A stretch of 64,000 bases of DNA from Gracilimonas mengyeensis (GTDB lineage: Bacteria; Bacteroidota; Rhodothermia; Balneolales; Balneolaceae), in NCBI RefSeq assembly GCF_900182705.1, contig NZ_FXTP01000018.1:1-64000 (forward strand), read 5' to 3'. A model generated the notes under the pieces. The model was not told where the DNA came from. It did not search any database and saw only the letters and a program-made list of their open reading frames with translations. A program made the position numbers and the translations under genes. Of this stretch, positions 55,555 through 64,000 are shown piece after piece (position 1 is the first letter of the stretch; the number at the start of each line of letters is the position of its first letter).

Positions 55555-58500
55555 TAGTGTACAACTCCAATTTTAATGAGTTTGGTTTCTGTTTTGCCGT
55601 TTACTGTAGCTTTCACTCGGGCAATATAACCGCCGCTTCCCCAATACTGGGTGTTAACCTGAATTTCCTGCGGGTATCCGCCGGGCGTATCTAATTGTTC
55701 TTCAAAAATGATGCGTCCACTGGTGGTAATCACCGTAATTTCAACTGTTCCACCAGGCTTGGCCACTTCAAACCGGATGTTGGTTTCGTCCGTGGCAGGG
55801 TTGGGCCAGTTGTAGGTTTCATCGCCGTTGATCACCCCGAAATCAGAAGCTTGATTATCAGCGTCGGCAAAAACACGGGCCGATACTTTATTCCAGGCTG
55901 CATTGCCGTATCTGCTTCCCCATTGTATGTTGGTGATGTTGGGGAGGGTCCACGATTTTAAAACTCCATCGTGGCTGAGGGCATATAAATGGTTATTGTA
56001 GATAACCGGATGAATGGGTTGGGTATCAGCTGATTCTACAGCGCCCACATATAAGGGAAATCCCTCCATGAGTTTTCCGCGATTGGAATAGGCATAAATG
56101 TTGAGCGATAAACTGTCTTGACCAACCACTAAGGTTGAATATTCTGTGGCATCTCCACTGATATCGGCAACCAGTGGCGAACCTATAAACCGGACACCAT
56201 CCGGTGCATCAATAGGGGTGAAGTTTTGCTGCCCTCCAATTTTGTTTTCGCCGGTAATACGGTTATGGATCTTATCAACCCTTAAAACCTGAGCATCATC
56301 CAGAATAGCAGGCCATTCTGCCTGTTCTTCTTCAAATAAAACAGAAACAGGATTACTCATCTCAGGATCAATCAGGCTAAAGCGGTCGTTCTCAAAAACA
56401 TAAGCCAGGGATCTATTCCCCAAAAGAATGCTACCTGTGTACAGTCGGTTTTCGGTACTCTGAGGGTTGAAAGTGAAGGAGGGCAGGGCCGTAAAGGTAA
56501 CGCGGTTGTTTTCAGCTTCTGCATATTCTCCGCCAATCACTTCAGATCGTTGAAAGGGGGCATTGCCTAAATCTATTATACTACCATCCGCGGCATTCAG
56601 TCCGTTTGCGGTAAAATCGGGATGAATGGTGTTGCCATCATTTGAGCTTAAAAAGCCCAGGTTGGCAGGTGCAGTTGCGGTCCAGGAAGTATCGAAAGTT
56701 GCCATACTGCTGTTCCATTGCAATGATACCACATTGATCTCGTCGGAGGCAGCAGAGGGCTTTTCTGCCAGTACCAGCTCATTGCCAATAAAAGGTTGCT
56801 GTACGGGCACATCAGTAAGCTCATACGGAGCACTTTCAGGTTGGCTGAGATTGTATGCCCAGGCACCGCTTTGGCTGGGTATCACCAGGAATGTATCCGT
56901 AGCGGTTTCATACGTAGTTAAAGAAAGGGGATAGTAATTATAATACTCATCATCCCCGGTAAAATAATCGTTGTCTTCTGGTAGTTCTGCAGTAAATCCA
57001 GACCGGAAGAGTCCATGCTCCGGTTGCACTTCACGAAGTTTAAAAGATGCTACCGGCAGGATGTCAGAAAACTCAAAAAACTCAAAAAAGGAGGGAGCAC
57101 CAGAATTGCTTTCATTATCGGGGTAAGTATCCGGACCAAAACGGTTTTCATACAAAGAGACGCGTCGTCCTGATTCAAGTTGAGTATAGCTATCATTTCC
57201 ACTCCACCAAAAATCTAACTCAGTACCAAAAGAAGCGGTGTTATTAATAGCACCTGGTATACCAGGTCCGATATTCTGAGCTCCATCAGCTTCTTCCAGG
57301 TCTACCCCGCGACGCCAGGGATCAGCGTTTACTCTCTCGTTTGATAATTGAGCACGAATCATAGCTTCATCAATATGCCAAATCAGAATGCCTCCATTAT
57401 ATAAGCGATCATCGGAAGGGTCATTTTTATCTTGAATAAAGAAGCCCCCGGGCAGACTAAAGTCAAAATTTGAGGCATCTACGAAAGTTCCAGCTTGTAA
57501 AAGGGTATCAAAGTCCGCTTGCTGGAAGACAAACGAGGTATCTTCAGCATCATTGGTAAAAGTTTGCTGAACCTCGGTTCCATCGGGCTGACGGATTGTG
57601 AAAGTAACTCCATTGCCATTTGGATCGCGATGACGGTTTTCAACCAAAAAGTATTCGGTATTGGAAAGTTCGTATTTGGCAATACTGTTGGGTTCATCCA
57701 GTGAACCGGCTGGAAGCTCAATTTCTTGCTCTCCGCCATTGGTTTGAATCACAAAGGGCGTTTCCCAACCCAGGTATATTTTCTCCCAGGCAGAAGGCTC
57801 AGGTGGCAACAAACCGTTAAAGGCAAAGAAACCTGCCCCGTCCATCAACCCAAAACGTCCGATTGCGGGATCGCCTGTTTCGGTATTAAATAGATCAGGG
57901 AGTCCCAAATGACTACCGATAGAAGCCACCAGCAGCCCATTTATGGAAAGGGAGAACACGTATTCGGTTTCGGTGATATCTTCTCCGCGGCGTGATTCCG
58001 TACGGGGAATGATCATAGAGTTGGTGACGCGAAACTGGCCGTCATTAACAGAAAATCCATTAAACCCAGGCTGATCCAGTAAACGGCCCAGATTATCCTT
58101 TCCTAAATACAGGGAGGGGATATCAAATGGGGTGATATCGAGACTGGTACCGGTAAGTTCGATATCGCGGCCCACACCGGCGTGAAAAATCACGAAAGCT
58201 GTGTTTTCGGGATTGAGTCCGGTAGCATCGAACCCTCCGTTTTCCTCTACTTGTTGCCAGGCATCCCGGGCAAGTTGCGCTACTTTTTCATTGGTAAAAG
58301 TCTCACCGGTGGGAGAGTAGGTCTCCATTTTTCGGGGAAGCTGATACACATCGGGCAGCACCTGGTAGTTCAGGGTGAGCTGTCCATCAGAGGATTTCTC
58401 GTAGTAATTTTTAGCAAACTCGAGGTGTGCTTCAAAATACTGCTGGTTATGGGGAAGAGGCTCAATACGGACATCTTCGGCATTGCTCATGTAGGGCAAT

Positions 58501-58757
58501 CCTTCCATTCCGTTTTCGCCAAAAATCCCGGTTCCTGAAGTCAACCGATTACTATCCGGTTGAAATTCCACCATAATAGCTACGACGTTTAAAACGCCTG
58601 TAGCAGGTCTTCGGGTTTGTAGCATGTCTTCGGAGAGTTCCGAGAGGGCATGTGTACGTTTGATGGGTATTTGTTGGCCGTGTGTGGCTTGTTGTCCAAA
58701 TAGAAAGAGCATGCTAAAAGCTAACATGCTCTTTATGAAATGCGTTACGTTCTGCAT
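55554..58757 (-). CDS. M6-like (immune inhibitor A-type) secreted protein, catalytic site lost
   Basis: A 1,067-residue secreted protein. After a signal peptide (ending THGQ) it has an M6-type metalloprotease domain (about residues 55-500): VVAIMVEFQPD, FEFAKNYYEKSSDGQLTLNY-like sequence, and LGLPDLFN with FGLMDGAGF. The position that should read HEFGH before LGLPDLF is ASIGS followed by His, so two zinc ligands and the catalytic Glu are absent and protease activity is unlikely. The last 85 residues form a type IX sorting domain (NWPNPATDETNIRFEVAKPG). It lies three bases after porV and overlaps the next gene by one base. Confidence 0.85.
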   Translation of the reverse strand: MQNVTHFIKSMLAFSMLFLFGQQATHGQQIPIKRTHALSELSEDMLQTRRPATGVLNVVAIMVEFQPDSNRLTSGTGIFGENGMEGLPYMSNAEDVRIEPLPHNQQYFEAHLEFAKNYYEKSSDGQLTLNYQVLPDVYQLPRKMETYSPTGETFTNEKVAQLARDAWQQVEENGGFDATGLNPENTAFVIFHAGVGRDIELTGTSLDITPFDIPSLYLGKDNLGRLLDQPGFNGFSVNDGQFRVTNSMIIPRTESRRGEDITETEYVFSLSINGLLVASIGSHLGLPDLFNTETGDPAIGRFGLMDGAGFFAFNGLLPPEPSAWEKIYLGWETPFVIQTNGGEQEIELPAGSLDEPNSIAKYELSNTEYFLVENRHRDPNGNGVTFTIRQPDGTEVQQTFTNDAEDTSFVFQQADFDTLLQAGTFVDASNFDFSLPGGFFIQDKNDPSDDRLYNGGILIWHIDEAMIRAQLSNERVNADPWRRGVDLEEADGAQNIGPGIPGAINNTASFGTELDFWWSGNDSYTQLESGRRVSLYENRFGPDTYPDNESNSGAPSFFEFFEFSDILPVASFKLREVQPEHGLFRSGFTAELPEDNDYFTGDDEYYNYYPLSLTTYETATDTFLVIPSQSGAWAYNLSQPESAPYELTDVPVQQPFIGNELVLAEKPSAASDEINVVSLQWNSSMATFDTSWTATAPANLGFLSSNDGNTIHPDFTANGLNAADGSIIDLGNAPFQRSEVIGGEYAEAENNRVTFTALPSFTFNPQSTENRLYTGSILLGNRSLAYVFENDRFSLIDPEMSNPVSVLFEEEQAEWPAILDDAQVLRVDKIHNRITGENKIGGQQNFTPIDAPDGVRFIGSPLVADISGDATEYSTLVVGQDSLSLNIYAYSNRGKLMEGFPLYVGAVESADTQPIHPVIYNNHLYALSHDGVLKSWTLPNITNIQWGSRYGNAAWNKVSARVFADADNQASDFGVINGDETYNWPNPATDETNIRFEVAKPGGTVEITVITTSGRIIFEEQLDTPGGYPQEIQVNTQYWGSGGYIARVKATVNGKTETKLIKIGVVH

Positions 58758-58760
58758 GTA

Positions 58761-59915
58761 TTAAAAGTCGATAAGCAAGCTAAATCGGAGGGTATTCGCC
58801 AGCGGGTGGTCAGATTCTAATGTCCTAATGTAACTAAAGTCTACGCCTATGAAGTTGTAGCGGATACCGGCACCAAAGGTGATATACTCACGGTCGCCGT
58901 TGTTGGGATCTTCGTAGTAATAACCGCTGCGCAGGGCAAATTGATCGTTATACCAGTATTCCAAACCGGCACCAATCATAAATTGCTGAAGTACGCCTAC
59001 TTCTACCATGTTACCGCCACCGGTATTACGGGTGAAGCTATCCCATGATTTAAACAGGGCTTCAATAGGACCTGCAGCAACACGTGTAGTATCGGTGGAG
59101 CCATCTGGGTTCTCGGTATATTTTGGCGTAGTACGTGCCATTACTTTAGAAATATCGTTGGCAATGGTCAGGCGGTTGATGCCTTCATCATCCAAATCAA
59201 TATCAAAAGCCCAGCCGAAGCGCAGGGTAGTTGGCAACGGATCTTTTTGGGCATTATCGGTGTATTGGATACCAGGACCGAGGTTCGCCAGGTTGGTACC
59301 AAAGCTGAAACGAGCGTTTCTGCCACCTAAATCAAAAGGATCAGTGCGGTATAAGAAAGAAAGGTCAACGGCAACACTACTACCGGGATTTACTTTCTGG
59401 GCACTAATCGTGGTTCCGCTGGCCAAACTGGAATAAATAAGTCTCAGGCTGGTACCAACAGCAAAATTATCACTCACCTCATATCCGTAAGAACCACCCA
59501 CGGCTACTTCATAACTTTGGAAGCGGGAGATGATTTCCGGGCTGTCTTCCCGGGTTTCGGCTTGTTCACCCAGGTTCAGGAAGGTGATGTGGGCACCAAA
59601 AGTACCAATCCCTTCCACATAATAGCGGCCTACCAGGTAATCGTAGAAAAGGTCATCTACATTAAAGTTGGCCAACCAGTTGGAGTGGGTGATACTAGCC
59701 TGGTTTCCGCCTTTTTGAAAAGCTAAACCGGCTGGGTTCCAGTATAGAGCGGAGGCATTGTCTGCAATGGCCACACCGGTGTTCCCCATACCTGCCCCTC
59801 TTGAATCTGGTTCAATCTGGAGAAAAGGCACGGCCGTAATGGCAACTTGTGCGTTAGAAAAAGCGGGCCACATAAATACAATGGCGGCCGCAATAATGGC
59901 TACTGTTCGTTTCAT
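58761..59915 (-). CDS. porV: Type IX secretion outer-membrane protein PorV
   Basis: A 384-residue FadL-like outer-membrane barrel of the PorV/PorQ family. The signal peptide ends near SNAQ. The mature start has the family segment FLQIEPDSRGAGMGNTGVAI followed by ASALYWNPAGLA. The barrel closes with FGAGIRYNFIGVDFSYI and NTLRFSLLIDF. PorV carries cargo with sorting domains from the translocon to PorU and anchors PorU. It follows porU by 55 bases on the same strand, the usual pairing. Confidence 0.94.
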   Translation of the reverse strand: MKRTVAIIAAAIVFMWPAFSNAQVAITAVPFLQIEPDSRGAGMGNTGVAIADNASALYWNPAGLAFQKGGNQASITHSNWLANFNVDDLFYDYLVGRYYVEGIGTFGAHITFLNLGEQAETREDSPEIISRFQSYEVAVGGSYGYEVSDNFAVGTSLRLIYSSLASGTTISAQKVNPGSSVAVDLSFLYRTDPFDLGGRNARFSFGTNLANLGPGIQYTDNAQKDPLPTTLRFGWAFDIDLDDEGINRLTIANDISKVMARTTPKYTENPDGSTDTTRVAAGPIEALFKSWDSFTRNTGGGNMVEVGVLQQFMIGAGLEYWYNDQFALRSGYYYEDPNNGDREYITFGAGIRYNFIGVDFSYIRTLESDHPLANTLRFSLLIDF

Positions 59916-59970
59916 AGTTACTGCTGATTTAAAAGAATGAATATAAAAGATTCCGGTTTAAATATTGTGA

Positions 59971-62900
59971 CTATCGAATAATCACGAGCTTTTCGATTTG
60001 TTCTGTTGATTGTCTTCCTTTCGGGGTATTTGCTGCAACCCGAAGCACATAAATATAAGTACCGTTACCCAGGCGATCATAATCCCGGTCACGGCCATCC
60101 CATGAAATACTGGCATAAGAACTTGTAGTTATGAGTGATTCTTGAATTTGCTGTACCGGCTTGCCACTTAAGGTGTAAATCCGGATGGATACATCCAGTG
60201 GGGTGCCGGGCTGATTGTGCTCGAAGGTAAAACGGGTGGCATCATTCATCGGATTCGGGAAATTAAACACGTTTCTAACGGATAACTCCTCATTCGATTT
60301 TACTTCAAAGAAAATTTCTTTCTCTGAAGGATTATTATGCACATCCCACGCCCGAGCAGTAAGGGTATAACTACCTTCCGGAAGCTGGTCCAGAGGGTAC
60401 TCGATACGCCCCCGCGTGAAATCATTAAGACTGCCCTCATAAAAATCGTTGAGAACAAATGACTGTTGTGGTTTGGTATCGATAGTAGCAATTATTTCAT
60501 GTCCTACTCCTGTTCCTGTAGTGTTTATGCCTGATTGATCTTCAAGCTCAATAATTAGTGTTGGTGAACTGTTGACGAGGTTTCCATTCACAAAACGCTC
60601 GTCGTTAAGAAATACATCCATCTCGGGGCCTTGTCCGTCGTTCTCGGCGTCTTCATTAATGCCGTTAAACTGTACGTTGGTAAAAGAACCGCCCGCGGTG
60701 TTTTCGGTACCTTCGGCATAAAAAACGATGCGCCCGGTTTCTTCCGAAAAGCTGATATCCTTGGGTACTACAAAGGTGCTGGAAAAACGCCCGTTCTCGA
60801 CGCCCGCCTTTCCTTTAAAAATAATGTCGTTTTCAACTTGGTAACTGCATTCATCTAAAACACAGCGGTCTTCCCTTACCCAATCGCGGTCGGTGGGCAG
60901 GTTTACTTCCCGAGGAGCATCAAATACCGTAATAGTCGCCTCGCCATTGTAGTCTGAAAGCAACTGACCAGAAGGAGAGGTGATTTCACCACTCAAATTC
61001 ACTTGATCCAGAGCTTGAATAGTAACCATACCTGTATCTGAGTTTTGGTCATTAATCTGGCTGAGGCGTATACGATTTTCAGGCAATTTGAACTTGCCAG
61101 CTGGATCACCAATAAGGATGAATTTTTTATTATTGTCGCTAGAAATTATACGGTTTCCGGATATGATTGAATTTTTCGTGTTTTTTATTATATCTCCCAT
61201 TCTTTGAGGAGAACCATCCGGATTACGCTCTGTAATGCGTTGGGACATTGCGATGTTAAGAGCAAAATTATTATTTGAACTTTCCCTTACACTTGTATAG
61301 ACCACTCGAGTGGTAGTAAATGCAGCAATAGCTCCTCCATTTTCTGCAAAAAATAATTGTTCTGCTCCTGATTGGACGTCAATATCATCATATCGACCAA
61401 ACTGACAAGTGGCGGTGACCAATACTGCCAATTTATCCCTGTTATTCAGTCGAGGTATGTCATTAATATGAAATAGATTTTCATCAGATAGAGTTTGTTC
61501 ATTCCCATGTCCGGAATAGTTAAGTACTAAGGTTCCGTTATTGAAAGAATTAATAAATGCATCCGTGGCTCCCGGAATTTGTCGCCCTGAACCAGTAATT
61601 TCTTCAGGATAATTGAATTCATAGATCTTGTTAATTCGGATACCTGGTTCTACAATTTGTAGTCTTCGAGAGGTAACATCTGCATTGTAAGTATGTTCAT
61701 CACGATTAACGTCAGGCTCAGGGAGGTCGTCATCGGCTGCAAAAGTAAAAATGTTCTGCCAGTCACCATTGTTTTCCGGGTTCTCGTATCGCTTAATTTT
61801 ATCAATTGCTATACGGGCTTCTGTCTCGGTTTGGGCTGATATGCGCCCAATACCAATATCAATTAGATGGGAGGATGGTGTCGTTGATCCATCAATATCT
61901 CCCTCGTTATCATCAAGAAAACCTAGATAATCGTCCGTTCCAAAGGACTGAGTTCGGTGCAAGGATTCTTCTGTTTGATAGGTCAGGAGATAATTGGTAT
62001 AGCTGTCTTCAATGATATTCTTGTAATCAAAGGTGGTATCTCCAAATAGCAATAGATACCGGGGCGGTTCCTGTCCGTTTTGCAGGGCCCGGTCGTATAA
62101 AAACTTCACATAATTTCGAATAGCGGTAGGATCAGAAACGCCGTTGGAAAATTCATTCAGGATTTGTTCCTGGGTTACAATCAGTGAAGACAGTCCATCC
62201 TGTTGTTCACGGTATCCAGCCAAGTCTTCGGCATAGTCGCGGAAAGACTCTGAAGTGATGATTAGGTATTCGGGATAACCGGCTATGGCTTGAATGTTTT
62301 GGGATTCAATAGACTCTCCCATTGCAGGAGTAGAATACCCAGACTGAGCCATAATTTGCAGGTTGGGTCCGGTGTAGTAATTAAGATTATAACTATTGCC
62401 TGAAGCCGATACAGAAAGCAGTTTGGGGCTTGTGACATCAGTAACGTCCATCACAGTAGGCTCTTCCGAAAAACCGGTAAGTTGATACCGGGCAATTTCA
62501 TTATCAGAACCGTTGTACGAAGTGAAAAAGAACAAACGGTTATTTTTGGCTTGCAGTCGGCGGTTTAGGGTAATCCGTAACCAGTTTACAAAGCCGGTTG
62601 AATTTGGATCACTGTGCCGGTAACGGGCTTCTAATTCAATCTGATTTCCGTTTAAAACACTTGAAGAAGTATTAAAACGGAGTGATTCGGCACTTTCTCC
62701 AGTCGATTCGTTATAGTCTATCCTGGTGAAATATATACTGCTGCTCGTAGAAGAATTATTCATCCGTACATCAAAAGAGCTGCTGTTAGAAGAACGGCTC
62801 ACCAATTCTCCTTCAATTTTTACAACCTGACTGGGAGTAATGCCGGGCAGGGTATCACGCAAAATAGTGTTCCAAACGCCATTGCTTGAAGCAGGAAAGC

Positions 62901-63861
62901 GTTGTCCCAGCCAGTCGCGGCCAGATTTGTGGCGCTCTTCGGCGCGGTATAATTCCTCCTCTTTCCAGATAAAATCAGTGAAAGTATTAATGGTAGAGGA
63001 AGGTGCCGCCAGATTGTTATTTACCGGGGAGAGGCGTTCACCGCTTTCTGAACCGATCGTAAGAAATACATAGTTTTCATTACTGTAAGGATGCACCTGG
63101 TGGCTGAAGTTACCTGCGACATCGCGTTCTACTTTATCCGGAGAATTAGCATAAAAGATAATTCGGTCTCCGCTGTCAAAAGAATTGTCAGACTGCCCTT
63201 CTACAAGGATAGGAATCTGTTTGAATACAGGTTTTGGGGCATCGTTTACTTCGGGTAGGGGGTATCCGCCATTGCCCCATATCTGGATATTCTGTGGATC
63301 AATAGATGAGACTTCTACTCCCAGTTCTTCCAGGTAGTCTGCGTCAATTTCGTAAATAGAGTTTTTGGTAATGGGAATTTTGTACCAGGTTCCGGTTTCA
63401 AAGAGACCCTCTGTTTCTGTTCCGGAGTTTGCTTTACGTGGTAATACCCGTTCTCCTTGTTTGTATACACGTAATTTAAGGGAAGTAAGTACTTTAGTAC
63501 TGTTCTCACCAACCCGGGCAATATGGATTTGGGATGGGCTGACCCTTTTCCCACGGTAAACGCCTGGTGCAGACGTTTCAATAAGCGGAGTGTTATCATC
63601 TGCCAATGCCATAACAGCAGCTTTTTCCTGCGAAATAACTTCCGGGAGCGTAGATACTTTTTGTTCCAAAATCTGGAATTGGGGAGAGCCGCCGCTAACA
63701 GGTATAGTAAGGGCGTGCGGAGATAGAATTTCCTGATTGGGATTAAGAAATTCATAATCCGTAAAAGTATCTGTTTCTGCTACTACTTTCACTTGCTGGG
63801 CTTGCACCCCATACGCAAACAATAAGCAAAGCAAACTACCTTTTAGCAGTTTGGTAAGCAT
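59971..63861 (-). CDS. porU: Type IX secretion system sortase PorU
   Basis: A 1,296-residue cell-surface sortase that removes C-terminal sorting domains and attaches cargo to lipopolysaccharide. After a signal peptide (ending YGVQAQ) comes a large N-terminal beta-rich region. The C25 (gingipain-like) domain follows at roughly residues 540-900. Its catalytic His is in LNYSGHGNEQ (about 782) and its Cys in VTATCQFGRYD (about 818). The protein ends in its own Por-type tail (NVFNFPNPMNDATRFTFEHN). It is first in a long run of closely spaced minus-strand genes. Its promoter probably lies in the 140 bases up to the window end, where I see no clear consensus. Confidence 0.95.
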   Translation of the reverse strand: MLTKLLKGSLLCLLFAYGVQAQQVKVVAETDTFTDYEFLNPNQEILSPHALTIPVSGGSPQFQILEQKVSTLPEVISQEKAAVMALADDNTPLIETSAPGVYRGKRVSPSQIHIARVGENSTKVLTSLKLRVYKQGERVLPRKANSGTETEGLFETGTWYKIPITKNSIYEIDADYLEELGVEVSSIDPQNIQIWGNGGYPLPEVNDAPKPVFKQIPILVEGQSDNSFDSGDRIIFYANSPDKVERDVAGNFSHQVHPYSNENYVFLTIGSESGERLSPVNNNLAAPSSTINTFTDFIWKEEELYRAEERHKSGRDWLGQRFPASSNGVWNTILRDTLPGITPSQVVKIEGELVSRSSNSSSFDVRMNNSSTSSSIYFTRIDYNESTGESAESLRFNTSSSVLNGNQIELEARYRHSDPNSTGFVNWLRITLNRRLQAKNNRLFFFTSYNGSDNEIARYQLTGFSEEPTVMDVTDVTSPKLLSVSASGNSYNLNYYTGPNLQIMAQSGYSTPAMGESIESQNIQAIAGYPEYLIITSESFRDYAEDLAGYREQQDGLSSLIVTQEQILNEFSNGVSDPTAIRNYVKFLYDRALQNGQEPPRYLLLFGDTTFDYKNIIEDSYTNYLLTYQTEESLHRTQSFGTDDYLGFLDDNEGDIDGSTTPSSHLIDIGIGRISAQTETEARIAIDKIKRYENPENNGDWQNIFTFAADDDLPEPDVNRDEHTYNADVTSRRLQIVEPGIRINKIYEFNYPEEITGSGRQIPGATDAFINSFNNGTLVLNYSGHGNEQTLSDENLFHINDIPRLNNRDKLAVLVTATCQFGRYDDIDVQSGAEQLFFAENGGAIAAFTTTRVVYTSVRESSNNNFALNIAMSQRITERNPDGSPQRMGDIIKNTKNSIISGNRIISSDNNKKFILIGDPAGKFKLPENRIRLSQINDQNSDTGMVTIQALDQVNLSGEITSPSGQLLSDYNGEATITVFDAPREVNLPTDRDWVREDRCVLDECSYQVENDIIFKGKAGVENGRFSSTFVVPKDISFSEETGRIVFYAEGTENTAGGSFTNVQFNGINEDAENDGQGPEMDVFLNDERFVNGNLVNSSPTLIIELEDQSGINTTGTGVGHEIIATIDTKPQQSFVLNDFYEGSLNDFTRGRIEYPLDQLPEGSYTLTARAWDVHNNPSEKEIFFEVKSNEELSVRNVFNFPNPMNDATRFTFEHNQPGTPLDVSIRIYTLSGKPVQQIQESLITTSSYASISWDGRDRDYDRLGNGTYIYVLRVAANTPKGRQSTEQIEKLVIIR

Positions 63862-64000
63862 ATGAAAATTTATGGTTTACAATTTACGCGTTAAGCGCGA
63901 TGGTTTAGTAGCAGTTTTTCTATATATCTATAGTACTTCTTGGATTAAGGGACCTGTTAAAAGATAAGTACAGCCTGTACTCTTTGTTATTTATTTGTCG
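63862..64000. other. Upstream region of porU
   Basis: No gene is visible in the last 139 bases. The stretch presumably contains the porU promoter, but no clear TAnnTTTG element with a spaced TTTG is present. Confidence 0.4.

Overview
The window looks like a chromosome segment of a Fibrobacterota-Chlorobiota-Bacteroidota group bacterium, most likely from Balneolota (Balneola/Gracilimonas-like). The reasons are type IX secretion genes (porU, porV), secreted proteins with C-terminal sorting tails of the YPNPFNP type, a solo PASTA protein and Bacteroidota-style gene order (rplM-rpsI-rpsB-tsf-pyrH). Candidate promoters match a TAnnTTTG -7 box. I see no rRNA, tRNA or CRISPR array.

Layout. 0.2-2 kb: an MscS channel preceded by short tandem repeats. 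2.4-7.4 kb: an AT-rich accessory stretch with an unknown three-gene cassette, a MntA/HepT pair, an outer-membrane lipoprotein and a DUF4157 protein of the kind loaded into contractile injection systems. 7.5-11.7 kb: a TetR-TolC-HlyD-ABC permease efflux operon. 11.9-17 kb: a PanE-like reductase, a DUF4256 protein, KatG and an FKBP lipoprotein. 17.3-22.9 kb: a giant type IX cargo gene (C10 protease-like module plus two GH5 modules) split by one frameshift. 23-27.4 kb: transhydrogenase pntAA-pntAB-pntB and trxB. 27.5-35.8 kb: DUF4342, YifB/ComM, a four-helix-bundle gene inside a palindromic element, PriA, LexA and a cyclophilin lipoprotein. 36.3-43.9 kb: one adaptor with two different RND pumps. 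44.1-45.8 kb: a transaldolase-like aldolase and a second HEPN/MNT-type pair. 45.8-49.4 kb: the ribosomal protein/tsf/pyrH cluster. 49.6-63.9 kb: a long minus-strand run from porU and porV through an inactive M6-like protein, an HExxH/propeller/barrel protein, a DUF5683-like protein and a PASTA protein to rpe.

How it fits together. PorU and PorV would process and shuttle sorting-tail cargo such as the GH5/C10 protein and the M6-like protein to the surface. The two efflux systems, KatG, TrxB and transhydrogenase cover export and redox defence. The most unusual material lies between genes. A four-helix-bundle gene is enclosed by 39-bp inverted repeats matching at 37 of 39 positions, and decayed relatives of that element occur inside the pnt operon and near 2.1 kb. 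Several other short-period repeat blocks lie directly or closely 3' of stop codons. A second repeat family keeps its arms but changes both sides of its central hairpin.
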